Part shown: positions 25,130 to 34,573 of the stretch, one piece after another
Position numbering within the stretch: position 1 is the stretch's first letter
How the letters are laid out: the number at the start of each line of letters is the position of its first letter
Assembly (NCBI RefSeq): GCF_001766415.1
Contig: NZ_MKXO01000014.1
Location: 1-39,455, forward strand
Origin: Exiguobacterium aurantiacum
GTDB taxonomy: Bacteria; Bacillota; Bacilli; Exiguobacteriales; Exiguobacteriaceae
Direction: 5' to 3'
DNA: 39,455 nt
Notes under the pieces: generated by a model
Told to the model about the DNA's origin: nothing
Databases searched by the model: none
What the model saw: the letters and a program-made list of their open reading frames with translations, nothing else
Position numbers and translations under genes: made by a program

Positions 25130-25937
25130 TGGAAACCACCTCCTTCGGGTGCTTGTTATACGCCCAATGATTTGTCGGTCCATGCCCGCTGCCGATTTGT
25201 AATCCGTGGGAGATGGCACTATGGATGAACTGTTTCGCCTTCTGCGCGGCTTCCGTAACGGTATGCCCGTTCGCGAGCTCCGCTGTTAGCGCAGCCGAAA
25301 ACGTGCAGCCGGTCCCGTGCGTATCTTTCGTCAGCAACCGTGGTGTCACCATTCGAAACGTATCGGTCTTCGTCATGACTAGGTCTTCGGCGAGAGGACC
25401 GTCCAAATGACCGCCTTTCAACATGACGACGTTTGCCCCGTAAGACAACAAGCGCTCAGCTGCTTTCATACGATCAGTGAACGTACAAATCGTCAAGCCG
25501 GTCAACACTTCAGCTTCAGGGATATTTGGCGTGACGACCGTCGCCATCGGTAACAGCCTCGTCCGTAGCGCGGTGACGGCGTCCCGTTCAAGCAAGGTCG
25601 CACCGCCTTTAGCGATCATGACCGGATCGACGACGACATTTTGAAATCGATGCTGCTCGATTGCGTCCGCCACGACGTCAATCAACTCACGATTGAACAG
25701 CATCCCGGTCTTGCACGCCGAGATGATAAAGTCTGATCCGACTGCATCGAGCTGGCGTGCGACGAGGTCGGCGGAGACGGCTTCGACACCGTGCACGCCA
25801 CGCGTGTTTTGAGCCGTCACCGCGGTCACGACACTCGTGCCAAATACGCCTAATTCTTGAAACGTTTTCAAATCGGCTTGGATTCCGGCTCCCCCGCCAG
25901 AGTCCGAACCGGCGATGGTCAAGACTTGAGGCCTCAT
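25107..25937 (-). CDS. thiD: HMP/HMP-phosphate kinase
   Basis: A 276-residue ribokinase-fold enzyme that phosphorylates hydroxymethylpyrimidine and then its monophosphate. GSDSGGGAGIQADLKTF (about 10-26), VVDPVMIAKGG and THGTGCTFSAALTAEL with the catalytic Cys/Gly loop are intact. The start overlaps the thiM stop (ATGA). Pyridoxal kinase activity is known for some ThiD proteins, but the thiamine operon makes ThiD the likely role. Confidence 0.95.
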   Translation of the reverse strand: MRPQVLTIAGSDSGGGAGIQADLKTFQELGVFGTSVVTAVTAQNTRGVHGVEAVSADLVARQLDAVGSDFIISACKTGMLFNRELIDVVADAIEQHRFQNVVVDPVMIAKGGATLLERDAVTALRTRLLPMATVVTPNIPEAEVLTGLTICTFTDRMKAAERLLSYGANVVMLKGGHLDGPLAEDLVMTKTDTFRMVTPRLLTKDTHGTGCTFSAALTAELANGHTVTEAAQKAKQFIHSAISHGLQIGSGHGPTNHWAYNKHPKEVVSIESIAYR

Positions 25938-26725
25938 CGCGCGAACACCTCGATTCGGTCGCTCGGCAGGTCAGTTGACGTCATGGTAGCGAGTGCGTTG
26001 AGAAAGTGGATTGGGAAATCCCCCGGACCCGTCGCTGCTTCACTCGCCAACTCGCCGCATCGTGCATATCCGGTGAGCGCGGTCGAGGTTGCCGTCATCA
26101 CGTCCGGTTCAACAGCAAGGAACGCACCGACGACCGCACTGAGTAGACAGCCGGTGCCTGTCGTCTCTGTCATGAGCGGATGCCCGCCCAAAATTTCTAG
26201 CGTGACCGTACCATCGCTCACGAAATCTGTCCTCCCCGTAATCGCGACAACACAGCTAAATCGGTTCGCTGCTCGTTCGGCGAGTTGTTGCGGATGATGT
26301 GTGCCGCTTCCGGCGTCGACCCCTTTCGTCGTCCAACCGGCATCGACAAGCGTGGCGACTTCCCCGGCGTTCCCACGGATGACCGTGACGCGGACGTCTC
26401 GCAAAATTCGTTCAACGACACCGCGGCGGAACGGTGTCGCCCCGACACCGACCGGGTCTAGGACGACAGGACGACCCGACTGATTCGCAGCTTGTCCGGC
26501 ACGGATCATCGTCGCCTCGGTCATCGCGTCAAGCGTCCCGATGTTCAAGACGAGGGCATCGCTCACGGTCGCCATGTCTGCCACTTCTTCAATCGCATCG
26601 GCCATGACCGGGGACGCACCGATGGCGAGCAACCCGTTGGCCGAGAAGTTGGCGACGACGATGTTCGTAATGTTATGGACGAGCGGTCGCTTCAACCGGA
26701 CGGCTTCCCATAGATCCGGCCTCAT
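25934..26725 (-). CDS. thiM: Hydroxyethylthiazole kinase
   Basis: A 263-residue ribokinase-fold enzyme that salvages the thiazole half of thiamine by phosphorylation. It starts with the family's RPLVHNITNIVVANFSANGL and carries the TTGTGCLLSAVVGAF active loop. LDPVGVGATPFR binds the substrate. Its start overlaps the tenA stop and its stop overlaps the thiD start, giving a tightly coupled tenA-thiM-thiD chain. Confidence 0.96.
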   Translation of the reverse strand: MRPDLWEAVRLKRPLVHNITNIVVANFSANGLLAIGASPVMADAIEEVADMATVSDALVLNIGTLDAMTEATMIRAGQAANQSGRPVVLDPVGVGATPFRRGVVERILRDVRVTVIRGNAGEVATLVDAGWTTKGVDAGSGTHHPQQLAERAANRFSCVVAITGRTDFVSDGTVTLEILGGHPLMTETTGTGCLLSAVVGAFLAVEPDVMTATSTALTGYARCGELASEAATGPGDFPIHFLNALATMTSTDLPSDRIEVFAR

Positions 26726-27396
26726 CGTCCCACCTCAAGCGGCAGTTCCCACGATTCGAGTGTCCAGGCCATCTCCCAAAACGCGAGCTCATAGTAGCAA
26801 CTTTTCAAGAACAGCTGCTGATAGCGCATCCGTTCTGACTCCGTCGCTTGTCCCGCCAATTCGTCAAGTCGCTCGATCTGCTCTTCGACGAGTTCACGGA
26901 ACCATTCCGAACCGTACGTCGCAATCCAAACAGAATAGATTGGATGGTCTGGCTCTGCGTCCTTCAAGCGCTCCCCGATCTCGTAATACACCCAGTAGCA
27001 TGGAAGAATCGCCGCGAGTACGTCTCCGAGGGTCGGCCCGGCTTGTTGCATATGGAGCGCGTATGCATAAGCCGTCGGAGCTGGTTCGAACGTCGCCCAC
27101 TCCACGTCACTCACCTCGAGCATCGTAAAAAAGTCCCGATGCAACTCGTGCTCCGCCTCGATCGTGTGGAGGGCGTGCGTCAAAAATCGGCTCGCCAGCT
27201 CCATCGTCGGGGCAAGTGTAGCGCCCTTCGCCTGTACTTTCGAAAATTGATTCAAGTAGTACGAGTCTTGCATCACGTAATGCCGAAACTTCGCCTCGTC
27301 GAGCGTCCCGTCTCCGAGCGCGCGGACGAACGGATGGTGGAAACTCGCCTCAAACAAGGCGTTGGCCTCTTGGCGGATGTGTGCGGTAAATGTCAT
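26722..27396 (-). CDS. tenA: Aminopyrimidine aminohydrolase TenA (thiaminase II)
   Basis: A 224-residue all-helical enzyme that salvages HMP from aminopyrimidines formed by thiamine breakdown. ILPCYWVYYEIGERL contains the catalytic Cys, and SCYYELAFWEMAW near the C-terminus carries the catalytic Glu region. FRHYVMQDSYYLNQFSK is a further signature. The ATG at 27396 follows AAAGGAGGAG. An upstream in-frame start at 27561 would translate the riboswitch and is rejected. First gene of the salvage operon. Confidence 0.96.
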   Translation of the reverse strand: MTFTAHIRQEANALFEASFHHPFVRALGDGTLDEAKFRHYVMQDSYYLNQFSKVQAKGATLAPTMELASRFLTHALHTIEAEHELHRDFFTMLEVSDVEWATFEPAPTAYAYALHMQQAGPTLGDVLAAILPCYWVYYEIGERLKDAEPDHPIYSVWIATYGSEWFRELVEEQIERLDELAGQATESERMRYQQLFLKSCYYELAFWEMAWTLESWELPLEVGR

Positions 27397-27417
27397 CGTA
27401 TTCTCCTCCTTTGTATG

Positions 27418-27453
27418 AAAAAAGACGCCGCCTCCCATAACGGAAGCGGCGTC
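27418..27453 (-). terminator. Attenuator of the TPP riboswitch
   Basis: On the reverse strand GACGCCGC (27453-27446) pairs with GCGGCGTC (27431-27424), followed by six T, between the riboswitch and the tenA ribosome binding site. This indicates control by premature termination rather than by masking of the ribosome binding site. Confidence 0.9.
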
Positions 27454-27485
27454 GGCCATACACAAAGAGTGTGAGAAAGGACGTT

Positions 27486-27578
27486 TCGCCCACTTCCCTC
27501 CGCTAGCGTGAACTAGATCAGGTTCAAAGGGTCTGGACCTTGTCCATCTCAGCCGCGTCAAGCGACTCCCCTAGTGGC
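27486..27578 (-). promoter_or_regulatory. TPP riboswitch (thi box)
   Basis: On the reverse strand the aptamer reads from CCACTAGGGGAGTCG through GGCTGAGATGG and ACCCTTTGAACCTGATCTAG to GGAGGGAAGTGG. CTGAGA is the pyrimidine-binding loop and CCACT/AGTGG close helix P1. TPP binding should favour the terminator at 27418-27453 and switch off tenA-thiM-thiD-thiE. Confidence 0.97.
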
Positions 27579-27610
27579 AAACATTATGAAATTCGGTCAT
27601 CTTCGACCAC

Positions 27611-27638
27611 ATCATATCAATCTTTTTGAAAAATGCAA
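27611..27638 (-). promoter_or_regulatory. Promoter of the thiamine salvage operon
   Basis: On the reverse strand TTGCAT (27638-27633), 16 bases, then TATGAT (27616-27611), about 33 bases upstream of the riboswitch and only just past the pelG stop. No terminator hairpin with a T-run separates pelG from this promoter. Confidence 0.65.
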
Positions 27639-27643
27639 ACCCT

Positions 27644-29092
27644 TTAACGCGAGAAGCGACGGTTGAGCGCGGTCCCAAAATGCGAGAACCGTTCCGTCCC
27701 GAGCTTACGACGGTTCGAGGCCGCGAACACGTAATAATCGACCTTCCCCATAAAATAAATCAAGCGCAGTCCTGCGATAAAGAACGTGATGGTCGTGCTG
27801 ATCGCAAAGCCGACCCCATACCAATCGATCCCGCGCGATAGTAACGACAACGTGAACAAGGCGTTCAATGTGAAGAACGATAGGTTGACGAACAACGCAC
27901 CACGCCGGTCCTCAAAATAAAGCAAGAGCAGCGTCAGTACGAGAATCATCGCGTTCGCGAACGCGGCGAGCGTCGTCATCCGGAAAATTTGACCGACTTC
28001 TTCCGGGACACCAATCCAACCGACGAACACACCCGCCATCAGGATCGCGAACAAGGTGACAACACCTTGACTTCGCCCAAGTCGGATCAATTCATTTTTC
28101 AACACCGTCGTCATCGTCTGCTTCGCCTTCTCAATTTGGTGTAACGCCCCGCCATAATTGATCAAGCCGTAAAACGTTCGGTAGCGCTCGTAAAACCTTG
28201 TCTCGACAGCGACGACGAACAAGAGCTGGGTCGGGATGATCGTCAAGTACGACCAGAACACAGCCGTGTCATAATACGGATTGAACACGAACGAATCGGC
28301 AATCACCATGCGACCTTCACCAAACCAAATGATGAAGTTGGTCACCCAGATCCCAAGCACGTATAACACACCAATCGCGAACAAGTCCGGATACTTATCA
28401 AAGTACCGGAAGTATGAAAACTCTCGCGTCGCATACCTGAGCGGAAACGTCCGAAGCATCGCGAAGAATAGCCCGAACAGCGTCACGACCATCCCAACGG
28501 TAAAGCCAAACAGAAGCTCGAGGCTCGATGGGTTGACCATGAGACGACTGATCAAATAGACGCTCGCGACTGAAATAACCCCGCCTAGCAAGAAGCTGTA
28601 AGCGACCGCTTGATAAAATTTGGCGGCGCTCAAGAACAAGAACATGACCCAGATGACGTTGATGGTCATGAATAAGACGAACAGGACGAGCTTATAGGCG
28701 AAACTGAGCGGTGAAATCAGCCAAAACACGCTATACATGACGACGGCAGCGAGAATCGTCACTTTTAACATGCCGGTGAAGACAGGAAAGATCTCATGGG
28801 CTTTCTTTTCATAAAACAAATCGGCCACGTATCGCGTGACGACGAGCTGCTGAAAACTAAATAGAATTTGCGAGAAAATGAACGCGTAAGACACGGATAG
28901 CATAAACAGTGTCCGTTCCTCGAGTGACAACATCGGCATCTGAAACGCCAACCATTGAATCGTACCGACAACGAGGATGACAATCAGCCAAGGGCCCGAT
29001 GTGACGAGACCGGAAAACGTGTACGCCTTCAGTCTTGAAGAGTAATAGTCTTCTTGAAACAGCTTTTGTAACTTAAACCCGATGCCCGCCAT
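27644..29092 (-). CDS. pelG: Pel polysaccharide membrane transporter PelG
   Basis: A 482-residue protein with about 12 membrane helices of the PelG family (MOP flippase-like). The start MAGIGFKLQKLFQEDYY and the following YTFSGLVTSGPWL are the family hallmark. It is thought to move the growing Pel chain across the membrane while PelF polymerises it. I chose the ATG at 29092 behind GAGGAGGGA; it overlaps pelF by 20 bases. An in-frame start at 29167 would lie deep inside pelF. Last gene of the pel cluster. Confidence 0.93.
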   Translation of the reverse strand: MAGIGFKLQKLFQEDYYSSRLKAYTFSGLVTSGPWLIVILVVGTIQWLAFQMPMLSLEERTLFMLSVSYAFIFSQILFSFQQLVVTRYVADLFYEKKAHEIFPVFTGMLKVTILAAVVMYSVFWLISPLSFAYKLVLFVLFMTINVIWVMFLFLSAAKFYQAVAYSFLLGGVISVASVYLISRLMVNPSSLELLFGFTVGMVVTLFGLFFAMLRTFPLRYATREFSYFRYFDKYPDLFAIGVLYVLGIWVTNFIIWFGEGRMVIADSFVFNPYYDTAVFWSYLTIIPTQLLFVVAVETRFYERYRTFYGLINYGGALHQIEKAKQTMTTVLKNELIRLGRSQGVVTLFAILMAGVFVGWIGVPEEVGQIFRMTTLAAFANAMILVLTLLLLYFEDRRGALFVNLSFFTLNALFTLSLLSRGIDWYGVGFAISTTITFFIAGLRLIYFMGKVDYYVFAASNRRKLGTERFSHFGTALNRRFSR

Positions 29093-30491
29093 ACTGTTCC
29101 CTCCTCGCTTCATAGATGGCTTTATAGCGGTCGACGAACTGTTGCAATCGATAATACTGACGGACACGCTCGCGGCCGTTTTTACCGAAGCGCATCCGTT
29201 CGCGCGGATAATCCATCATCCATTCGACTTTGTCAGCGATGGCTTCCGGATGGACCGGAGGAACGATGAAGCCGGCCGGACCGAACGGATCGTCAGCGCG
29301 TCCGTAAAGTAGTTCCGAACAAGCCCCGACATCGGTCGCCACCCAAGGGATGCCAGCCGCCATCCCTTCTAAAATGGCAAGCGGCTGCCCTTCCGATATG
29401 CTCGTCAACAACAACAAATCAAATTTCGGCAACCAGTCTTGTACGTTCACTTTCCCGACGAGTTCGACATAGTCGGTCAGCCCGCTCTGCTCAATCAGTA
29501 GACGACACTCTTCGGCGTACTCTTCGTCCTCATCAAGCGGACCCATGATCGTCAGTTTAAACAGCCGATGGCGCTCTTGAAGGATTTTTGCGGAATAAAT
29601 CATCGTCTTCAAATCCTTGATCGGAACGAGGCGGACGATAGCCCCGATTTGGAACACATCATTCTCGGCTCGCTCAAGCGTAGCGTGGATATGACGGTCG
29701 TCAATCCCGTTGGCGATAATTTTCGTCTTCTCGCTAGGCGCGCCAATCCACTCTTGATATTCGCGATTCCGCTCAAACAGTGTGATAATCTCGTCGGCCG
29801 CGTTATACGCCTCGCGTGACAAGTGATGGAAAAAGCGAACCCATCTCGGTTTGTAAGGGGACGGAATCCAATAAGACTGAAGGATTTCTTCCTCGCGTTC
29901 ACGTGAGTAGATGCCGTGTTCGGTCAAAATGAACGGGATACCTTGCGTCTCTTTCATGTAAGATGCGACGACACCGGCGTAGCCTGTCGAGATGGAGTGG
30001 ACGAGATCGACTTTTGGTAACGGTTGATGCAACACACGCAAGATCGGCATATACATACTCTGCCACATCCAAAAATAATCGATGAACGAGCCACCGTTCA
30101 TTTCTTCTGCGTAAGCCGATTTTACGTTTCTCCAAAAGAACTCGCTTGAGAAGAAGGCTTGGCTTGATGGGACTTGTTTCCCGAGAATGCCAAGCGCTTG
30201 CCGGTTCGGGTTTTTCAACATGAGCCATTCCGAAATTTTCCGCTCGTCTTCGGCGTCGAGCTTCATTCGACCCTTCGCCTTTTTATCCATATCGCTTAAA
30301 TAAAGGTGTGTGATTCCTGACACGTTTTGCGGCAACTCATATTTCATATCTTCTGGCCGCTTGACCGATGGCTGAATCGAGATGATTTCAAACTCGACTT
30401 CCGGCATCGCTTCAATCAGCGTCTGCGTCCAACTCGAGACACCTCCGCTCACATACGGGTAACTCCCTTCTAACACGAGCCCAATCTTCAT
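29073..30491 (-). CDS. pelF: Pel glycosyltransferase PelF (GT4)
   Basis: A 472-residue cytosolic GT-B glycosyltransferase. It opens MKIGLVLEGSYPYVSGGVSS, the PelF signature. The donor-binding block with LEGMAAGIPWVATDVG and the acidic EX7E-type pair follows at about 370-395. In Pseudomonas, PelF uses UDP-sugars to make the GalNAc-rich Pel polymer. Coupled at both ends: its start overlaps the stop of the DUF2194 gene (ATGA) and its stop overlaps pelG. Confidence 0.94.
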   Translation of the reverse strand: MKIGLVLEGSYPYVSGGVSSWTQTLIEAMPEVEFEIISIQPSVKRPEDMKYELPQNVSGITHLYLSDMDKKAKGRMKLDAEDERKISEWLMLKNPNRQALGILGKQVPSSQAFFSSEFFWRNVKSAYAEEMNGGSFIDYFWMWQSMYMPILRVLHQPLPKVDLVHSISTGYAGVVASYMKETQGIPFILTEHGIYSREREEEILQSYWIPSPYKPRWVRFFHHLSREAYNAADEIITLFERNREYQEWIGAPSEKTKIIANGIDDRHIHATLERAENDVFQIGAIVRLVPIKDLKTMIYSAKILQERHRLFKLTIMGPLDEDEEYAEECRLLIEQSGLTDYVELVGKVNVQDWLPKFDLLLLTSISEGQPLAILEGMAAGIPWVATDVGACSELLYGRADDPFGPAGFIVPPVHPEAIADKVEWMMDYPRERMRFGKNGRERVRQYYRLQQFVDRYKAIYEARREQYGGHRV

Positions 30492-32335
30492 TGCGGGTCC
30501 CCCTTGATGGCGATTTCAGCGTTCGCTGATGTCAATTGGACGAGATAGAGTGGACGGTCCGCCTCCATCTGCTCGACCGTGCCGAATGCGAATTTGCCTG
30601 TGTCCAATGATTGGCCCACTTTTAGACGGACGGTGAAGTGTGACGGATTGACGAGTCCGTCCCCGGTCAAATAAATGGTCTCGTCATCAAACGTGACGTT
30701 CAAGTCTGCCTCTTGATACGTGATTAGTTTTTCCGTCGCATAGTGTTGTGTGTAGGCCTCTAAATAGGGATAGCTGACGTTAACATCATCGACGATTTTT
30801 TTCAAACTGGCGAACATCGTATCCCAGTCGCGACCGAAAGCACGGTCTGGGTCGATGACGTCATCCGGGTGGATAAAGTGTGAAAACACCCCAAAGTTAG
30901 CGATCGCATCGACCATTTGGAAGATCGAACCTCTTTCTTCCCCGTAGTCACTCGTGATGCGCGGGAAATGATAGATTCCGGTATGTGTCGTATCAAATTC
31001 GAACTCTTGGACAAAATCACCATTTTCCGGGTCACCGGTATAGAGTGACGCAATCGTCCGCAGTTCAGGCAACGCTTCAGCAATCGCGTCGACACCGGTA
31101 CGATTGAGTGCATTCGAAGGTGGGACGTATGATTTGAGTTGTTCTGCCGGGAAATAGTTAGCAAATACCGACTCTGCCTGCAGCAGCGAACGCTTCATCT
31201 CGTCCTTGTCTTTCCACGGAATATATCCGTACGTCGGATCGATCGGTTCATCGGCCGTGACAAGTGATTGGTGATTGTATCCGTGCAACCCGATTTCACC
31301 ACCCTGCGCCAATAGTTTTCGACCGAAATAGAGCATCGGGAACTCGCCGCGTTTAATCAATTTATCATCTAGCAGTTCCATCTCTTCTTCGTACGTCCCG
31401 ATCATCGCGCCCGTATAAATGACGTCGTCATCTTGAGCCATGTCGACCATGTCTTTCCACCAATCTTCGGCAAAGAAGTCTTTGACCGATTTATCGAGTG
31501 GTGTCGCCGAGACATCTTTCATCTTGCCGTCCATGACTGGAGCCGGAAAGTCATCGATATACATGAGCTTAATCGCCGCTTGGGCACCCACGAACGCAGG
31601 CGGTAACGTTCCGAGCGTTTGGACGAACAGTCCGCGAATCATCTTTTGATCGGTGATCGTTGTATTCCAGTACAGAACGTTCCCATCACCGACCTCATAT
31701 TCCCAAAGGACGGGAAACCCTTCCGCTGACAGCAAAACGTTCGCTTCGTCTGCAATTGCGAAGTCGACGACACTATGGACGAACAGATCGTCCGGTGGAT
31801 TCAAGTCGACATAACCCGGGAAAATCGTTTCTTCGAAGTTCAGACCGTAAACGTCTGGAACGAATTCACCGATTTCTTCGATACCTGTCACTTCATTCCA
31901 AGCGGGGTCTTTGAAACGGTTGGCGAACACGACATTGCCTCCTTGTTCGACGAACCGTTTCGTCTCTTGCAATGGCCATGTCGCGGTTTGTTCTCCTGTA
32001 AATACGATGATGCTGTAGGGAGACGGCGTGATCGAACTGACCGCACCCGCATCAATTTCTCGAACGTCTAGTTTGGCGTAACGCAAACCATACAATAAAT
32101 TATCTGCCGTATTGACCGCCAAATCACCTTCGTCTCGGACAAGGTAAACTTGAAGTTGTTGCTCTCCTGTTTTAGCGGAAGCATCACCTTGCAATTGGTC
32201 GATATTCATTCGTTGTTCAGCAACGTTCGGTAACAACGTATGCAAGGAATGAATCCTCAAGTATTGGATAGCACCGACGACGACGAGAAATAACACGATG
32301 AAGAGCGAGAATGAGATTACAGTTCGTTTTTCCAT
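30488..32335 (-). CDS. DUF2194 membrane-anchored, deacetylase-like Pel protein (PelA deacetylase counterpart)
   Basis: A 615-residue protein. One N-terminal membrane anchor (about 7-27) places the rest outside. A first region (about 60-250) resembles a glutamine-amidotransferase-like or Rossmann fold. A polysaccharide-deacetylase-like domain follows: YIDDFPAPV (about 258-266) with the expected paired Asp, GLHGYNHQSL (about 348) with the HxxxH-type metal ligands, and SHFIHPDD (about 487). A C-terminal beta-rich part ends the protein. The Gram-positive pel clusters known from Bacillus cereus encode such a deacetylase (PelA-DA) at this position. Deacetylation of GalNAc in Pel is the expected role. 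The start lies inside pelE. Confidence 0.85.
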   Translation of the reverse strand: MEKRTVISFSLFIVLFLVVVGAIQYLRIHSLHTLLPNVAEQRMNIDQLQGDASAKTGEQQLQVYLVRDEGDLAVNTADNLLYGLRYAKLDVREIDAGAVSSITPSPYSIIVFTGEQTATWPLQETKRFVEQGGNVVFANRFKDPAWNEVTGIEEIGEFVPDVYGLNFEETIFPGYVDLNPPDDLFVHSVVDFAIADEANVLLSAEGFPVLWEYEVGDGNVLYWNTTITDQKMIRGLFVQTLGTLPPAFVGAQAAIKLMYIDDFPAPVMDGKMKDVSATPLDKSVKDFFAEDWWKDMVDMAQDDDVIYTGAMIGTYEEEMELLDDKLIKRGEFPMLYFGRKLLAQGGEIGLHGYNHQSLVTADEPIDPTYGYIPWKDKDEMKRSLLQAESVFANYFPAEQLKSYVPPSNALNRTGVDAIAEALPELRTIASLYTGDPENGDFVQEFEFDTTHTGIYHFPRITSDYGEERGSIFQMVDAIANFGVFSHFIHPDDVIDPDRAFGRDWDTMFASLKKIVDDVNVSYPYLEAYTQHYATEKLITYQEADLNVTFDDETIYLTGDGLVNPSHFTVRLKVGQSLDTGKFAFGTVEQMEADRPLYLVQLTSANAEIAIKGDPQ

Positions 32336-33255
32336 GATGTCGAATCACTCCATTCTTCAAACAACAGCCGGTGCTCATAAGGCACATCGTCTAACGAAAA
32401 TTGTGTTTGCATCATAAACATGACAGCCTTCACCTCGGTCCACCGCTCCCGTTCATAGTAAAAATCGATGAGCATAAGATGGGACTCGATGCGTTCCGGG
32501 AAATGGTGAACGTACTCCTTCAATATTTCAAGCTGATCTCTAGGACGTTTTAACGTGATGTAGACTTCGTTTAAATCCTCATAAATCCATGGCGACGGCG
32601 GATACAGTGTCTTCGCTGTCAAAATCTCTTTTAACCAGGCCTCACGTCTGTCTTTCAACATGACTTCCGTGATCAGTTCACTGTGAATCATCCGTTTGTA
32701 AATTGTCGCTAGCCGGCGAATCGTTTCCGGGTTTCCTAAATCGTATTCATGCTTCGCCAATTTCAACTCTTGCTCGTACTGATCGATGAGAATATTCATC
32801 GTCGCGGCCGCATAATGGACTGTTTCACTGTCCGTGCTATTAAGCCCCATCTGCAAGTATTTCCCTTGGTTATTGATGGACTGGTTGACGTGCGTCAAAA
32901 TCGAGTGCTTGCGAATCGCCGGATCTTTTGAATTGATGGCATCGGCTAACGGCAGCAGGCTAGAGCTTGTTTTCGCATCGTGCCGAATCTGCTCATAATT
33001 GACGACCCGAAAATCAATATACTCATCGTAATCTTCAATCAGTCCGCTCCGATCGAAGCGTTCTGCGAAGCGATAAATTGCATATACTGCGACTTCCGCG
33101 ACAAAAGGTAAAAATAGGCCGAAGCATAAAGCGACTACTGCCACCCCATAGTCTAGCGCTTTCATTTTCCGCTTCAACACCACTAACAAAACGAACGCCA
33201 AGATTGCGTGAATCACATAGAGCCCAATCCAAACTAAACTGTCGATGGCTTCCAT
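32317..33255 (-). CDS. pelE: PelE-like membrane protein with TPR-type repeats
   Basis: A 312-residue protein with two N-terminal membrane helices (about 8-27 and 35-57) followed by a helical cytosolic domain. That domain has pairs of amphipathic helices typical of TPR repeats, such as the region from EAWLKEILTAKTLY to QLEILKEYVHHFPERIESH. PelE forms the inner-membrane synthase complex with PelD, PelF and PelG in Pseudomonas. Sequence conservation is low in this family, so the call depends on architecture and position between pelD and the deacetylase gene. Start behind AAGGGAG. Confidence 0.8.
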   Translation of the reverse strand: MEAIDSLVWIGLYVIHAILAFVLLVVLKRKMKALDYGVAVVALCFGLFLPFVAEVAVYAIYRFAERFDRSGLIEDYDEYIDFRVVNYEQIRHDAKTSSSLLPLADAINSKDPAIRKHSILTHVNQSINNQGKYLQMGLNSTDSETVHYAAATMNILIDQYEQELKLAKHEYDLGNPETIRRLATIYKRMIHSELITEVMLKDRREAWLKEILTAKTLYPPSPWIYEDLNEVYITLKRPRDQLEILKEYVHHFPERIESHLMLIDFYYERERWTEVKAVMFMMQTQFSLDDVPYEHRLLFEEWSDSTSWKNEL

Positions 33256-33259
33256 GAAC

Positions 33260-34507
33260 TCACACTCCCTTCTGGATCAAAATCCCTTCGATCCGATCAT
33301 AAATTCGTTGACGGTTCTCCTCACTCGTTCCTGGGAGCAAGAGTAACAACTTGTTTTCGTCTTGGTCATAACCGACGATATCAATCTCTCGCAAATACGA
33401 ATGCACGATCGCTTCAATACTTTCGAGCGAGACCGGTTCATAATCGAGCGCATACTCGAGTACGATGAACGGTTGATCGTGATGAAGTTTCTTTTGTTCT
33501 TGAAGCGCCACTATCTCGATGAACGCCTCTTTCTTGTAGAACGATGTGCCCGGGTAGCGCTTCTCGTGCTGCTCTTTACGAATCAAGTTTTGCGCGTTTG
33601 TGATTCGCGTCCCGATCCACGAGAACAGGATATTTAATACGTGGAGGTCATCTGTCGTCAATTTCCGGAGCGGCAGACGCTTAATGACGACAACTTCACG
33701 CGTCTCTCCGTCAATCACGATCGGAGCGAGCAACATCGGATCTGTGTCGTCATCATCGAGTTGCCGTAACATCGTCTCTTGGACTTGGAAGAAACGTTTG
33801 AACATGCTCGACGCCTCATCTAAGAAAATGGTTTGTGGAAACTCTTTCTTCTCGGCTTGGCGAATGATTAGACGCATCGACTTTTGCGATCGATCGACAT
33901 GATAGATGGCGACGTCGCTCGCCAAGAAATATTTTTTAAGCAGACGAATCGTCTCGCTACGAATCAATTCAGGATGTGGCAGGTCAAGCGAGACAGCTAG
34001 TTCGTACAATTGATTTAAACTGTATTCCGATTGAAGTAATTTTTGACGAAGGGTCGTTTGCGAAGTGTTGAGTAAATCGACGGTCTCTTTCAAATACGTG
34101 TTTTCATCTTTCAGTTCTTCGTTGCGAAACTGACTGATTTCATAACGCTCTCGAAATGAAGTGCTAAACAAGCCGACGATGACAGTGAGTGCGAAGTAAT
34201 AGAAAAGAGTGAGAAGTGAGTTTGTATCGTAGAACAGTAAGAAGATATCGCCTCCGACAAGTCCGGTGTAGAGGACTTTGTACAGAAGCAAGACGGCGAA
34301 ACTGATCAACCCAAAGGTTGTTCCGTAACGTAGCGCAAATAAGATGGCGGCTACATAAAATAGGTTCAAATCATTTTGAATCGTCCCTAAATTGAAAGCT
34401 AAATCGATTCCAATCAATAGAGTAAACACGACAAGAATTTCGGCCCACTTAATCCACGGGCGGTCTTGAGCATATAGAATGATAATCCCCTCCCAACGCT
34501 TAGTCAC
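33260..34507 (-). CDS. pelD: PelD c-di-GMP receptor (TM-GAF-degenerate GGDEF)
   Basis: A 415-residue protein in the longest frame. About four membrane helices lie in residues 20-115, then a coiled coil (about 120-170), a GAF domain (about 170-310) and a degenerate GGDEF domain. The motif REID (373-376) is an intact RxxD I-site, and the GGDEF position reads DQDEN (381-385). It should therefore bind c-di-GMP but not make it, exactly as PelD does to switch on Pel synthesis. The start is uncertain. The GTG at 34507 has no ribosome binding site, whereas GGGAGGGG lies just downstream in frame and is followed at spacing 8 by an ATT codon. Confidence 0.9.
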   Translation of the reverse strand: MTKRWEGIIILYAQDRPWIKWAEILVVFTLLIGIDLAFNLGTIQNDLNLFYVAAILFALRYGTTFGLISFAVLLLYKVLYTGLVGGDIFLLFYDTNSLLTLFYYFALTVIVGLFSTSFRERYEISQFRNEELKDENTYLKETVDLLNTSQTTLRQKLLQSEYSLNQLYELAVSLDLPHPELIRSETIRLLKKYFLASDVAIYHVDRSQKSMRLIIRQAEKKEFPQTIFLDEASSMFKRFFQVQETMLRQLDDDDTDPMLLAPIVIDGETREVVVIKRLPLRKLTTDDLHVLNILFSWIGTRITNAQNLIRKEQHEKRYPGTSFYKKEAFIEIVALQEQKKLHHDQPFIVLEYALDYEPVSLESIEAIVHSYLREIDIVGYDQDENKLLLLLPGTSEENRQRIYDRIEGILIQKGV

Positions 34508-34573
34508 AGCTTCATAACACGAATGTCATGCTTACTTATTTGGCGCTCGCAGCAAATTCCCCTGCTAATTATC

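Noticed and set aside
26848-27474. Forward frame of 208 codons opposite tenA
   Set aside because: Runs antisense through tenA and the riboswitch attenuator; high GC codon positions create such open frames throughout the window.
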